NCBI GenBank assembly: GCA_022360905.1
Contig: JAKSBX010000130.1
Span: 1-43,127, forward strand
Direction of reading: 5' to 3'
Length of the DNA: 43,127 nucleotides
DNA from: Chromatiales bacterium
Lineage (GTDB): Bacteria > Pseudomonadota > Gammaproteobacteria > Chromatiales > Chromatiaceae
The stretch's first letter is position 1, and every line of letters begins with the position of its first letter. The translations under genes and the position numbers were made by a program. The notes beneath the pieces were generated by a model. That model worked only from the letters and a program-made list of their open reading frames with translations, was not told the origin of the DNA and did no database searches. Positions 1 to 8,851 of this stretch are shown piece by piece.

Positions 1-51
1 GCCGACCGGTACGTCCTGATAGCCGAAATGTGTCGTCTTCTCATCCTTCAT
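1..51 (-). CDS. ubiE: UbiE C-methyltransferase, N-terminal 17 codons only (runs off the window)
   Basis: Reading the minus strand from an ATG at 51 gives MKDEKTTHFGYQDVPVG, which matches the conserved start of UbiE (E. coli has ETTHFGFQTV). UbiE is the SAM-dependent C-methyltransferase of ubiquinone and menaquinone synthesis. Only this N-terminal tip is visible, so the catalytic domain cannot be checked. It follows hslV-hslU-DUF971 on the same strand, an order common in Gammaproteobacteria, but a 287-bp inverted-repeat element separates it from DUF971. The identification rests on the TTHFGYQ motif plus gene order. Confidence 0.85.
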   Translation of the reverse strand, partial: MKDEKTTHFGYQDVPVG

Positions 52-68
52 GGCATCACCAATTGTTT

Positions 69-355
69 CTAGGGCCTGTTAACACTAACCCAATACGCCC
101 TGCTGGGTCTGTTTTTGTGTCCAGCAAGGCAGAATGAGCGTGGTGTAGTTATTCTACATGAGCGAATGATAACGCCGCTGGGCGCAAAAACAGACCCAGC
201 CCCTTTGATATCAATATGGGGGGTTGCGCCTGAAAAAGCGCCACGACCCGTTACTCGTCGCTCATTTGGAACAACCAAACTTACACTCCTCGCGCCTTGA
301 TTGGCGCTTTTTCAGGCACAACAGGGCGTATTGGGTTAGTGTTAACAGGCCCTAG
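69..355. repeat. Non-coding inverted-repeat element (MITE-like), CTAG at both ends
   Basis: A perfect 34-bp inverted repeat (69-102 and 322-355) bounds the element; each end is CTAG. Inside lie two further inverted repeats: 103-117 with 185-199 (15 bp perfect, continued after a symmetric 3-nt bulge by CCAGC 121-125 / GCTGG 177-181), and 224-243 with 302-321 (19 of 20). The order is A-B-B'-C-C'-A', so one strand could fold as a Y. No convincing ORF or transposase is present. The right end overlaps the last codon and stop of DUF971, so the element lies inside the hslVU-ubiE transcription unit. A shorter diverged relative of its right end is at 37236-37303. CTAG may be part of the repeat or a palindromic target duplication; the two cannot be told apart here. 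Confidence 0.85.
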
Positions 356-720
356 GCCGACGGCTCCTTGCGCTGATAACCTGCCGCCTGCAGTCGTTGC
401 AGATAGTCCTGCCAGTTGCGCTCGTAGTTGGCGCCCAACTGATACAGGGTATCCCAAGAGTAGATCCCGGTATTGTGTTCATCATCGAAGTGCAGGCAGA
501 TGGCATAATTTCCCACAGGTTCAATATGGGCAATATTCACCTCTTCCTTGCCAACCTGCAACACTTCTTGTCCCGGCCCATGGCCCTGAACCTCCGCCGA
601 GGGGGAGAAGACCCGCAGATACTCGGCGGGATAGCTGTATTTGTTGCCGTCATCGAAACTGATTTCCAGCACACGGGACTGCTTATGCAGGTGAATTTCT
701 GTCGGATTGGGATGTGACAT
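352..720 (-). CDS. DUF971 (GBBH-like N-terminal domain) protein
   Basis: The 122-residue product has the typical DUF971 layout: an early beta-strand pair (LEISFDDG), the SYPAEYLRVFSPSAEV segment, and the C-terminal IYSWDTLYQLG motif. The domain is the N-terminal part of gamma-butyrobetaine hydroxylase-like proteins; the stand-alone bacterial form is small and often encoded downstream of hslU, and its function is not firmly known. Related small proteins have been linked to Fe-S handling, but nothing here proves that. It lies 115 bp after hslU on the same strand. Its stop TAG (352-354) is formed by the CTAG end of the adjoining inverted-repeat element, so the original C-terminus may have been slightly different. 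Confidence 0.85.
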   Translation of the reverse strand: MSHPNPTEIHLHKQSRVLEISFDDGNKYSYPAEYLRVFSPSAEVQGHGPGQEVLQVGKEEVNIAHIEPVGNYAICLHFDDEHNTGIYSWDTLYQLGANYERNWQDYLQRLQAAGYQRKEPSA

Positions 721-835
721 GGTTTTCTCTCAATTCATCTGTTTTTCAATCGTTGGATGCGGCCACTCTATATCGGATCCGGTAAACCTTAGGCAGGTTA
801 TAAACAGGGTTTGCCCCAAGGCAATAGCCGGTCGG

Positions 836-2173
836 TCAGAGGATATACTGGCTCAGGTCCTCATCCGCCACCAGTTCGGAGAGCTGACTGTCCACATAGG
901 CCTCGTCGATGACGATGGTCTTGCCGCTCTGCTCTGAGGCTTCGAAGGAGATGCTCTCCAGCAGGCGCTCCATCACCGTGTGCAGTCGCCGGGCGCCGAT
1001 GTTTTCGGTTCGCTCGTTGACCTGCCAGGCGGTCTCCGCGATCCGTTTGATCCCCCCCTGGGTAAACTCCAAACCTACCTGTTCTGTCTCCAGCAGGGCC
1101 TGGTATTGCTCGGTGAGCGAGGCGTCGGGTTCGGTCAGGATGCGGGTGAAGTCGTCGGTGTTGAGTGCCGACAGTTCGACCCGGATCGGCAGTCGCCCCT
1201 GCAGCTCCGGAATCAGATCCGAGGGCTTGCTGAGATGGAAGGCGCCGGAGGCGATAAACAGGATATGATCGGTCTTCACCATGCCGTGCTTGGTGGAGAT
1301 GGTGCAGCCTTCCACCAGGGGAAGCAGGTCCCGTTGTACCCCTTCGCGGGAGACGTCGGCGCCACTGGTCTCCGCCCGACTGGTGACCTTGTCCAGTTCG
1401 TCGATAAACACGATGCCGTGCTGCTCTACTGTCTCCAGGGCACGTAACTTGAGGTCCTCCTCGTTGATCCGCTTGGCTGCCTCTTCGTCGCTGAGCACCT
1501 TGAAGGCATCTTTGATGCGTAGCTTGCGCCGACGGGTTCTGCCACTGCCCAGATTCTGGAACATCCCCTGCAACTGGCTGGTCATCTCTTCCATGCCGGG
1601 GGGCGCCATGATTTCAACACCCACCGGGGTGGTATTGACCTCGATTTCGATCTCTTTGTCATCCAGCGAGCCGTTGCGCAGCTTTTCACGGAATTTCTCC
1701 CGGGTTGAGCTGGAGACGTTTGTCGCGGTCTCCGTGTCGTCCCAGCCAGTGGGTTTTGGGGCCGGCAACAGGGCATCGAGAATTCGTTCTTCCGCCGCAT
1801 GGCTGGCCTCTTCGGAAACCTTTTCCATCTCCCCTTCGCGGACCATTTTCACCGCCGAGTCGGCCAGCTCCCGAATGATCGAATCCACCTCACGACCGAC
1901 ATAACCCACCTCGGTGAATTTGGTCGCTTCCACCTTGATGAACGGCGCATTGGCGAGTTTTGCCAGACGGCGGGCAATCTCGGTTTTACCGACCCCGGTA
2001 GGGCCGATCATCAGGATGTTCTTTGGTGTGATTTCGTTACGCAGGGTCTCATCCACCTGAGCCCTGCGCCAACGGTTGCGCAATGCAATGGCGACCGCAC
2101 GCTTGGCGTCATTCTGGCCGATGATATGTTTATCCAGTTCGGCAACAATCTGTTGGGGTGTGATTTGCGACAT
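836..2173 (-). CDS. hslU: HslU, ATPase/unfoldase subunit of the HslUV protease
   Basis: The 445-residue product is full length for HslU. It shows the N-terminal [16 protein letters not shown] segment, the Walker A motif GPTGVGKT at residues 57-64, the [14 protein letters not shown] pore and sensor region near residue 90, Walker [10 protein letters not shown] near residue 255, and the conserved C-terminal tail EDLSQYIL, which inserts into HslV and activates it. HslU forms an AAA+ hexamer that unfolds substrates and threads them into the HslV dodecamer in the cytoplasm. It lies 178 bp downstream of hslV on the same strand, presumably co-transcribed as in the heat-shock operon of other proteobacteria; I did not identify a sigma-32 promoter. 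Confidence 0.98.
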   Translation of the reverse strand: MSQITPQQIVAELDKHIIGQNDAKRAVAIALRNRWRRAQVDETLRNEITPKNILMIGPTGVGKTEIARRLAKLANAPFIKVEATKFTEVGYVGREVDSIIRELADSAVKMVREGEMEKVSEEASHAAEERILDALLPAPKPTGWDDTETATNVSSSTREKFREKLRNGSLDDKEIEIEVNTTPVGVEIMAPPGMEEMTSQLQGMFQNLGSGRTRRRKLRIKDAFKVLSDEEAAKRINEEDLKLRALETVEQHGIVFIDELDKVTSRAETSGADVSREGVQRDLLPLVEGCTISTKHGMVKTDHILFIASGAFHLSKPSDLIPELQGRLPIRVELSALNTDDFTRILTEPDASLTEQYQALLETEQVGLEFTQGGIKRIAETAWQVNERTENIGARRLHTVMERLLESISFEASEQSGKTIVIDEAYVDSQLSELVADEDLSQYIL

Positions 2174-2351
2174 GAATTAAAGCCTGTTTTTTACTACGCC
2201 TTGGCCTCTGCAGTCATTCCTCAAGGCGACTTATAGAATATGGTTTTATAAGCCTGTCGTGGCACATCGGCAGATTTACTTCCCCCGCTGCCTCTGCATG
2301 GGGGGCTGCTTACATCGGCCGGCCACGCGGCTCTGTTCGGACGCATCTGGA

Positions 2352-2897
2352 TCAGGTTTTGCTGTCCAGCTCTTCGAGCACCCGGTTGTGGTTGGTATAG
2401 ATGCAGATGTCAGCGGCTATACCAAGCCCTTTTTCGACGATCTCACGGGCACTGAGTTCCGTATTTTCCAATAACGCACGGGCAGCTGCCTGGGCAAAGC
2501 TGCCACCGGAACCGATCGCCATCAGGCTCTGTTCCGGTTCAATCACATCGCCGGTGCCCGAGATAATCAGCGAGGCTTCGGCATCCGCGACACAGAGCAA
2601 TGCCTCCAATCGGCGCAGTGCTCGATCGGTTCGCCAGTCCTTGGCCATCTCAACGGCGGCACGGGTCAGATGGCCCTGATGTTTTTCCAGTTTACCCTCA
2701 AACCGCTCGAACAGGGTGAAGGCGTCAGCGGTAGCGCCGGCAAATCCGGCAATCACCTTGCCTTTGTGCAGCTGACGGACTTTACGGGCATTGCCCTTCA
2801 TAACCGTATTGCCCAGGGATACCTGGCCATCTCCGCCGATCACGACTTTGCCGCCGCGTCTGACGGAGAGAATTGTGGTGCCTCTGAAATTTTCCAC
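2352..2897 (-). CDS. hslV: HslV, peptidase subunit of the HslUV protease
   Basis: The 181-residue product matches HslV throughout ([33 protein letters not shown]). It is an N-terminal-nucleophile threonine protease that forms two stacked hexameric rings and degrades substrates fed by HslU. The start is GTG at 2897, with AGGA about 5 bases upstream. From this start the catalytic TT pair is preceded by six residues, MENFRG, whereas in E. coli the threonine follows the initiator Met directly, so a short propeptide must be removed. I found no better start at the threonine itself. The gene heads the hslV-hslU-DUF971 unit and is divergent from the LolA-like gene; the 257 bp between them presumably hold both promoters. 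Confidence 0.96.
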   Translation of the reverse strand: MENFRGTTILSVRRGGKVVIGGDGQVSLGNTVMKGNARKVRQLHKGKVIAGFAGATADAFTLFERFEGKLEKHQGHLTRAAVEMAKDWRTDRALRRLEALLCVADAEASLIISGTGDVIEPEQSLMAIGSGGSFAQAAARALLENTELSAREIVEKGLGIAADICIYTNHNRVLEELDSKT

Positions 2898-3154
2898 TTC
2901 TATCCTGATTGCTTGACTAGAGAGCCGGCAATTGTACCTGAGGGGCGGGCTGGTGAAAAATCGGTTTCAATTGTGATTACGCATTGCGTGATCGCTGTTC
3001 GGTTTGTTTCTATTCCTCGCTCCAGGCTGGTTCAGTGCCGCTGAAAGTGTACCATTCGGCCGCTGAATGGATCGTTAAAGGGAAGCAACAAAGCAATATG
3101 ATTAGGGATTTCACTCGCTTGTCTGCCGTGGTCATCCATGGCAGAGTCAGGATC

Positions 3155-4108
3155 ATGTATCGAAAACGTCCATATTCTCTCCTGGCAGGTCTGATCTGGC
3201 TGTTTAGTGGTGGACTCTTGGCAGCTAATCCAGCACCGTCGCCGCTGAGCGATGCGGATGAGATTGCGCAACAGGCCTATACCGCTGCCCACGGGGGGTT
3301 GCTTGATAATGCCCTGAGTCGACGTCAGGGTCGGGATGTTTCCGTGGTGGTCAATCGGGCGCCGTTGGCGATGCGTACCCAGGGACGCAAGCCCGGTGTG
3401 CAGACCTTCGATACCTATGTCAACAATACCCCCTCCGATCCAGCCATCAAATCCCAGCAGATGGCCATCTTGACCTCCGGTAAGACCAAGGGAACCGGGG
3501 TACTGCTGACCCGCTATACAGACCTGCAGAAGAGCGCCACTCTCTCTATGTGGCTGCCGGCACTGCGCAAGATCCGGCGCATCAATGAGCCTTCGTATGA
3601 AGATGTCTGGTTCGGCACCAATCTGACCTATGGCGAGCTGGTGCTGCGAACCCCGGAAGACGAGGTGCATGAGTTGCTCGGATTGGGCAAGATCGAGAAC
3701 TGCCTGGAGGTGATGCAGCTGGAGTCCTGGGAGCGGAGCCGCTATACCCTAAGGCTGCCCGGTCCCCAGTGTGCCCACATCGGCAAGCCGGTCTATCGCT
3801 TGAAGAGCACGACCCGGTTCAAGAACTGGTGGTACGACTACCATATCAGCGATATCGATCAGCGAACCTTTGCAGTCTACCGCACGGTCTACTACAAAAA
3901 GGGTGAAAAAATAAAAACCGTCGCGGTGGATTGGCAGTCGCTTGATCAGCCTGATCCGCGTATCAGCTACCCCCGCTATATTTATGCAATCAGCCATCAG
4001 GATGGCAAGGACAGTATGGTGTTCGTCCCCCGCAGCACCATCTCTCTGAATGTGGATCTTGACGACAGCTACTGGTCCGAGGAGACGCTGCAGAGCTATG
4101 CGAATTGA
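3155..4108 (+). CDS. LolA-like outer membrane lipoprotein-sorting family protein
   Basis: The chosen ATG at 3155 gives 317 residues beginning with a signal peptide (MYRKRPYSLLAGLIWLFSGG to about LLAAN). The in-frame upstream extension to 2984 lacks a leader and is rejected. The mature part has features of the LolA-like outer membrane lipoprotein-sorting family: a central stretch with repeated strands, MWLPALRKIRRI, SYEDVWFGTNLTYGEL and YRLKSTTRFKN. These periplasmic folds bind hydrophobic cargo. The next gene, 51 bp downstream on the same strand, is an MMPL/RND transporter; such pairs recur in proteobacteria and suggest joint movement of a lipid or hydrophobic compound to or from the outer membrane. 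The actual cargo is unknown. It is not LolA itself. Confidence 0.75.
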   Translation: MYRKRPYSLLAGLIWLFSGGLLAANPAPSPLSDADEIAQQAYTAAHGGLLDNALSRRQGRDVSVVVNRAPLAMRTQGRKPGVQTFDTYVNNTPSDPAIKSQQMAILTSGKTKGTGVLLTRYTDLQKSATLSMWLPALRKIRRINEPSYEDVWFGTNLTYGELVLRTPEDEVHELLGLGKIENCLEVMQLESWERSRYTLRLPGPQCAHIGKPVYRLKSTTRFKNWWYDYHISDIDQRTFAVYRTVYYKKGEKIKTVAVDWQSLDQPDPRISYPRYIYAISHQDGKDSMVFVPRSTISLNVDLDDSYWSEETLQSYAN

Positions 4109-4159
4109 GCGGCGAGTCACCGGCTACCCGGCAGCTCCAGGTGACGAGGCTGTCAACCG

Positions 4160-7042
4160 ATGAGCCGTAAGCAGAGGGACTATGCGGCAGACTACGCCAG
4201 GTTTGTGCTCAGACACCGCCGCTTGACCATTCTGCTGCTGTTTTCCGCCACCCTGGTAGCCCTGTTTTACGTCAAACAGGTCAATCTGCGTAACGACCCG
4301 GACTCCCTGCTGCCCCTCTCCAATCCCTATATCGCAACCAATCTCTACAGTGATCAGGCCTATGGCATGGGCAATCTGATGGTCTGGGGTATGAAGCTGA
4401 AACAGGGGGATATCTATCAGCCCTGGTTCATCAGGATGGTCGAGGCCTTCTATCGGGATGTCAGCGAACTGCCGTTTGCCAATGTGGCCAACTTCGTCGG
4501 CCTGCCCTCGTCCAAGCTGCGTAATCTGGGGATTACTCCCAACGGCAGTCTCGATTTCAGTCGCCTGCTGCCGGCGAGTGGTCTATCCGATGATCCGCAG
4601 CTGCAATCGCATCAGATCAACTATCTGCGTGCCGGTCTGGAGAAGCATATTGTGCTGGAGCCACTGCTGGTCTACTACCAGGATGGCCAGGGCCGGAAAT
4701 GTGACATCATCGGGGCGGACGGCTTGATCTCCAATGCCTCGATCAGCCGCGTGCACGACCGCTGCCGGGCAACCGGAACCTTCATAATCGGTGATTTCAG
4801 CAATCAGTTGAAACAACACCATCTTGATTGGATTGCTGAAGTTCGCCAGCTGATGGAGGATTACGAGACCCGATACGGGGACCGGGTGGAGTTCTACATC
4901 TCAGGAGAGCCCTACTTCCTGGCCTCGATGGTCGAGGAGTTGTGGGATAAGGCCTGGCTGTTCGCCATTTCCCTGCTGATCATTCTGCTGGTGCTCTGGT
5001 ACGAGTTCCGCCACTGGAGCTGTGCCGTATTGCCATTGGTGGGGGTTGGGATGACCATCATTCTGACCCTCGGACTGATGGGCTATACCCAGTTCAAGCT
5101 CACCACCATGATGGCGCTGACGCCGATGCTGTTGCTGGCGATCGGTATCGGTCATTCGATGCAGATCACCCGGCGTTTCATGCAGGAGCTGCATGCCACC
5201 CAGGACCCGGAGCAGGCGGCATTTACCTCGATCCGTCATACCGTGGTGCCGGCCGCCCTATCCATCGGTACCGATCTGCATGGATTCTTTGCCATTTCAT
5301 TTATCGACATCTCTTTCTACAAGGCCTATGCCTACTTCGGCATCTTCGGCATGTCGACCCTGATTCTCACCACCACCACCCTGATTCCCCTGATGATGGT
5401 GAGTTTCCCGCCCAAAGTGAGTGACCAAAAACATGAACGGGGTTGGGAGCGGCGTCTGGCAAAAGGGATGACCGGCCTACTCACCGGTCCATTGAAGTGG
5501 CTGCCGCTGGTGGCGGTGATCGGGATCTGGCTGCTATCCGCTTCCATGGCTGAACTCGACAAAGGCTTCTCTGCCCTGTTGTCCGGTGAGGCGGGCCGGA
5601 GCGATCCGGAAGTGGCTCGCATACAGGATGAGTTCGATATCATGCCGGGGGTCGAGAAGGGTATTCACTACCCGAGGGCCGCCTACAAAGATTACCACCT
5701 GCTCGGTGAGCTGACTGGTGACGGGGGCGAGGTCGAAGCGATCTCCGACCTGGAAACCCTGTCGAGGATGATGCCCGGGGTGATCACCGCCAATATCGTG
5801 ATACGTTCGAAGGCAGGAACCCTGCCCCAATGCGGTGTGGATGCCTGGAATCAGCGGGGTGAACGGGTGATCGGGCCTGACCGCTGCTACGACGAGATGA
5901 TCGATCCACCCCAGGGTATTTTCAATAATGCGGAAGTGGTGCAGGCGCTGTCGAAGTTTGAGGATTGGCTGCGTGCCCATCCCCAGATCGGCTATACCAC
6001 CTCCTATGTGCAGTTCGTGAAGACCCTGAATATGATGCTGAATGCACCCTTCGGGGCCTTGCCGATGGCCCATATGAACCTCTATGCGATCCCCGATCGG
6101 CAACATATGCAGCAGAACCGATACGCCTACCGGGCCGGGCCGGATGGCCGTTTGCCGGACCCGCAGGCGATCATCCCCCTGTATAACGGCATGCTGCAGG
6201 TGAGTGCGGCGACCGGTGAGCTGGACGCTTTCGTCAACACCCGTACCTGGGATGAGGGAATCATCGTCGGATTTGTAAAAACCATGGATCCCAAACTGAC
6301 TCATCAAACCATCCTCGATATTCAAGGCTATCTTAGCGAGCACAAGGATGATCCGGGGATGGAGCTGATCAAGATCGGCGTAGGGCCGGGTGAAGAGGTG
6401 ATCGTAAAGGGCGAAGATAACCAACTGCAGCGGCGGCTTACCACCGACCATTCGATGCAGGACAAAGCAGCTATCGGTGGCTTTCTGGGGGTTACTGAAG
6501 CGACCCGGGATGTGGCCTTCAAAGAGTGGTTGAATGCGCCGGTCGCCACCTCGCTGACGGTGTTTCTGATGACCCTGATCATGTTCCGCTCCTGGACCAT
6601 TGCACTGATCCTGATCAGCCTCTGTTTTATCACCCTGATGACCCAGTACGGCCTGGGGGCCTATATGACATCGATCAAGGAGTGGTCGGCCAATCTGGCC
6701 TTCCATGTCCAGGTGGCTCTGAGTATCGCCATGGGGCTGGGAGTGGACTACGGGGTCTACATGGTCTCACGTCTGAGAGAGGAGATTCGGGCATCGGTCG
6801 GCGATTGGCAGCAGGCTCTACAGAAAACCCTGGAGACGACAGGCTCTGCAATCATCATCTCCATGGTGGTGCTGCTGGGTAGTTTCATCCCGCTGATGAA
6901 CACGGAACTGGCCAACCTCTGGTCGGTCAGCCTCTATATCTCAGAGGCGTTGATCATGGATGTAATCATTGCCTTGATGGTGCTGCCCCTGGTGGTCTAT
7001 TGGTTGAGGCCCGGATTTGTCTTCAGAAAAGAGTCAGTCTGA
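4160..7042 (+). CDS. MMPL-family RND transporter
   Basis: The 960-residue protein has the duplicated RND/MMPL plan: TM1 at about residues 23-40, a large periplasmic domain, five helices near 265-420, TM7 near 450, a second periplasmic domain, and a C-terminal helix bundle. The second half carries the MMPL signature GLGVDYGVYMVSRLREE; the first half has GIGHSMQITRRFMQEL at the equivalent place, where the acidic residue is replaced. Proton-driven export or envelope transport of lipids is the family role (MmpL, HpnN); the substrate here is unknown. It follows the LolA-like gene by 51 bp and is likely co-transcribed with it. The start ATG at 4160 has GAGG about 11 bases upstream, which is weak but acceptable. 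Confidence 0.88.
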   Translation: MSRKQRDYAADYARFVLRHRRLTILLLFSATLVALFYVKQVNLRNDPDSLLPLSNPYIATNLYSDQAYGMGNLMVWGMKLKQGDIYQPWFIRMVEAFYRDVSELPFANVANFVGLPSSKLRNLGITPNGSLDFSRLLPASGLSDDPQLQSHQINYLRAGLEKHIVLEPLLVYYQDGQGRKCDIIGADGLISNASISRVHDRCRATGTFIIGDFSNQLKQHHLDWIAEVRQLMEDYETRYGDRVEFYISGEPYFLASMVEELWDKAWLFAISLLIILLVLWYEFRHWSCAVLPLVGVGMTIILTLGLMGYTQFKLTTMMALTPMLLLAIGIGHSMQITRRFMQELHATQDPEQAAFTSIRHTVVPAALSIGTDLHGFFAISFIDISFYKAYAYFGIFGMSTLILTTTTLIPLMMVSFPPKVSDQKHERGWERRLAKGMTGLLTGPLKWLPLVAVIGIWLLSASMAELDKGFSALLSGEAGRSDPEVARIQDEFDIMPGVEKGIHYPRAAYKDYHLLGELTGDGGEVEAISDLETLSRMMPGVITANIVIRSKAGTLPQCGVDAWNQRGERVIGPDRCYDEMIDPPQGIFNNAEVVQALSKFEDWLRAHPQIGYTTSYVQFVKTLNMMLNAPFGALPMAHMNLYAIPDRQHMQQNRYAYRAGPDGRLPDPQAIIPLYNGMLQVSAATGELDAFVNTRTWDEGIIVGFVKTMDPKLTHQTILDIQGYLSEHKDDPGMELIKIGVGPGEEVIVKGEDNQLQRRLTTDHSMQDKAAIGGFLGVTEATRDVAFKEWLNAPVATSLTVFLMTLIMFRSWTIALILISLCFITLMTQYGLGAYMTSIKEWSANLAFHVQVALSIAMGLGVDYGVYMVSRLREEIRASVGDWQQALQKTLETTGSAIIISMVVLLGSFIPLMNTELANLWSVSLYISEALIMDVIIALMVLPLVVYWLRPGFVFRKESV

Positions 7043-7062
7043 GGGCGAATGGCACTTAACCT

Positions 7063-7180
7063 TAAAGATTAAGCCGCAAATGAACGCCAGTCACCGCAAA
7101 ATGTCGCGAATAACTTTCACATTGCAGCCTCTTTTGCGCGGATTCGCGGTGATTGGTGTTCATTTGCGGTTCATCTTTTA
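7063..7180. repeat. Palindromic intergenic repeat, copy 1
   Basis: Imperfect inverted repeat with arms of about 35 bases (7063-7097 and 7146-7180); the arm cores read GCCGCAAATGAACGCCAGTC and, on the other side, GGTGATTGGTGTTCATTTGC. It lies between the convergent MMPL and xerC genes. A clearly related copy is at 17757-17860, also between convergent genes. The transcript would form a long hairpin on either strand, so it may double as a bidirectional terminator. No ORF. Confidence 0.75.
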
Positions 7181-7228
7181 GAGTGGCCCAACTTCTCCAA
7201 TAAAAACTAGGGCGTAAATAAGCGCCTT

Positions 7229-8149
7229 TCAGTCTGAGGACTTTTTTTTCGCCCTGGGATGGGCCTTGTCATAGACTTCGCTCAAATGCTGAAAATCCAG
7301 GTGAGTATAGATCTGGGTGGTGCTGATGTTGGCGTGGCCCAGCAGCTCCTGAACGGCGCGCAGGTCTCCTGAGGATTCCAGCAGATGGCTGGCGAAAGAG
7401 TGGCGCAGCAGGTGGGGGTGGATGTTTCTCGGCGCCCCCTGGCGTACCGACCACTCATGCAGCTGTTTCTGGATGGTGCTGCGGCTGATGCGTCTGCCCC
7501 GTACACCGACGAACAGGGCGGTCTCTTCCTCCCCGGCCAGCTCTCCGCGCACTTTCAGCCACTCGCTAGTCGCCTCGACGGCCTGTCGTCCCACCGGCAG
7601 CAAGCGTGTTTTTGCCCCTTTGCCGGTAACCTCCACGATCTGTTCGTTCAGATCGAGATGGCTGATATCCAGTGCAATCAGTTCGGCAAGCCTCACCCCC
7701 GAGGAGTAGAACAGTTCCATGATCGCCCGGTCCCTGAGGCCGATCGGCGAGTTGTCGTCGATGGTAAGCAGTTGGTTGAGTTGATCTACGTCCAGGGTGG
7801 TGGGCAGCTTGCGGCGTACCTTTGGAGCCCGTACACCCAGTGCCGGATTGGCCTGAACCAGGTTCTCCCTGAGCAGATAGTTGTACAGGGATCGCAGGCT
7901 GGAGAGTTCCCGGTGCAGGCTCTTGGGGGAGTATCCCTGGCGATGCCGGCTGGCGATATAGTGGCGTACCTGCTGTTGGGTGAAGTGTCCCCAGCCGCTG
8001 ATTTTTTGCTGTTCCAGCCAGGTGGCGGCCGCCTGCAGATCTCTGGCATAGCTTTCTCGGGTTCGCGGAGAGAGGCGCCGTTCATGGGTCAGGTGGTCGA
8101 GAAACGACGCGACCCAGTCGCTTATCTGCTGGCTACCCGGCACAGCCAT
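7229..8149 (-). CDS. xerC: XerC site-specific tyrosine recombinase
   Basis: The 306-residue product has an N-terminal SAM-like core-binding domain (about 8-100) and a C-terminal phage-integrase domain. The catalytic set is complete: R153 (GVRLAEL), K177 (TGKGAK), H246 and R249 (HPHLLRHSF), H272 (LLGHANI) and nucleophile Y281 (QIYTHLD). With XerD it resolves chromosome dimers at dif under FtsK control. Its identity as XerC rather than XerD is supported by context: it ends the lptM-dapF-DUF484-xerC operon, the order seen in Pseudomonas and relatives, and starts 6 bp after the DUF484 stop. The tail AKKKSSD is basic. No dif site is visible in the window. Confidence 0.96.
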   Translation of the reverse strand: MAVPGSQQISDWVASFLDHLTHERRLSPRTRESYARDLQAAATWLEQQKISGWGHFTQQQVRHYIASRHRQGYSPKSLHRELSSLRSLYNYLLRENLVQANPALGVRAPKVRRKLPTTLDVDQLNQLLTIDDNSPIGLRDRAIMELFYSSGVRLAELIALDISHLDLNEQIVEVTGKGAKTRLLPVGRQAVEATSEWLKVRGELAGEEETALFVGVRGRRISRSTIQKQLHEWSVRQGAPRNIHPHLLRHSFASHLLESSGDLRAVQELLGHANISTTQIYTHLDFQHLSEVYDKAHPRAKKKSSD

Positions 8150-8155
8150 GCCGGC

Positions 8156-8851
8156 TCAGATTCCTGGCAGGGAGACGGCCTGAAGGGTCCTACTGATGAT
8201 CTCACCCAGTCGGGTGAGGAACTCAGTACCGTGGTCGGGAGCAAACCGTTGTGGATCGCAACTGCCGATGGCCAGCAGTCCGAGAACCCCTTCGCTCTTC
8301 AGTGGAATCAGCGCGGTCGATGCGATGCGATCACCTTCGGTGCCGAAGATGTAGTCAAGCTGTTGCTGATCCATCTTGCCGCAAATCGGCTGGTTTTGGG
8401 TGAAAAACTGCTCAAATGTGGCGATCTGGCCGTTCAGGGAATCCTGCAGATGGTCATCGAACTGACTTGAGGAGAAGAGTCTCAATTCGACTGCGTCCGC
8501 CTTGAAGTCATCATGCAGCTCATCCTCCAGGGCATTCAGCACCTCTTCAAAGGTGGCGGCATCGATCAGTTCCAGGGTCAGCCGATGCATACGTGCCTGC
8601 AGTTGATCGTTGGTTCTGGCGACCTCAACCAGATCGGCCAGTTGTTGCTGAGTCTCTTTCAGCTGTTTGCGTAACGCATCCACCTGGCGCTCGATCAGTG
8701 AGACGGCATCACCGCTTTCATGAGGGATCTCCATCTCTGCCAACAGTTCCGGGTAACGTGACAGAAAACCAGGATTGTCGCGCAGATAGTCGGCAATCTG
8801 TTGATCGGTGCCATCAACCTTGATGGGGTCGTTCGGGGCTTTATGGCTCAT
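8156..8851 (-). CDS. DUF484 family protein (GAF-like)
   Basis: The 231-residue product has the DUF484 pattern: an N-terminal segment (IADYLRDNPGFLSRYPELL), a coiled-coil stretch at about 50-85 rich in Q, L and E, then a GAF-like domain with STALIPLKSEGVLGLLAIGS near residues 180-200. The biochemical role is unknown; it is a soluble cytoplasmic protein conserved between dapF and xerC in many Gammaproteobacteria. Here its ATG overlaps the dapF stop (ATGA, 8848-8851) and its stop is 6 bp before xerC, implying translational coupling in one operon. Confidence 0.9.
   Translation of the reverse strand: MSHKAPNDPIKVDGTDQQIADYLRDNPGFLSRYPELLAEMEIPHESGDAVSLIERQVDALRKQLKETQQQLADLVEVARTNDQLQARMHRLTLELIDAATFEEVLNALEDELHDDFKADAVELRLFSSSQFDDHLQDSLNGQIATFEQFFTQNQPICGKMDQQQLDYIFGTEGDRIASTALIPLKSEGVLGLLAIGSCDPQRFAPDHGTEFLTRLGEIISRTLQAVSLPGI

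Noticed and set aside
244..280. Tiny ORF ATG-AGC-GAC-GAG-TAA (minus strand) after the AGGAG of the 69-355 element
   Set aside because: Four codons with the ribosome-binding site about 20 bases away; no reason to think it is translated.
69..355. Insertion sequence with its own transposase
   Set aside because: At 287 bp it has no room for a transposase, and its small ORFs have no recognisable motifs; it was kept as a non-autonomous element.
2230..2256. Hairpin CTTATA...TATAAG between hslV and hslU
   Set aside because: The stem is only six A/T-rich pairs with a long loop, which is not convincing as a terminator or regulator.
5534..6706. 390-codon minus-strand ORF inside the MMPL gene
   Set aside because: It is antisense to clear RND coding sequence; the product is His/Gly/Arg-rich with no recognisable domain.
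7385..8470. 361-codon plus-strand ORF across xerC and DUF484
   Set aside because: Antisense to two conserved genes; no family features in the product.
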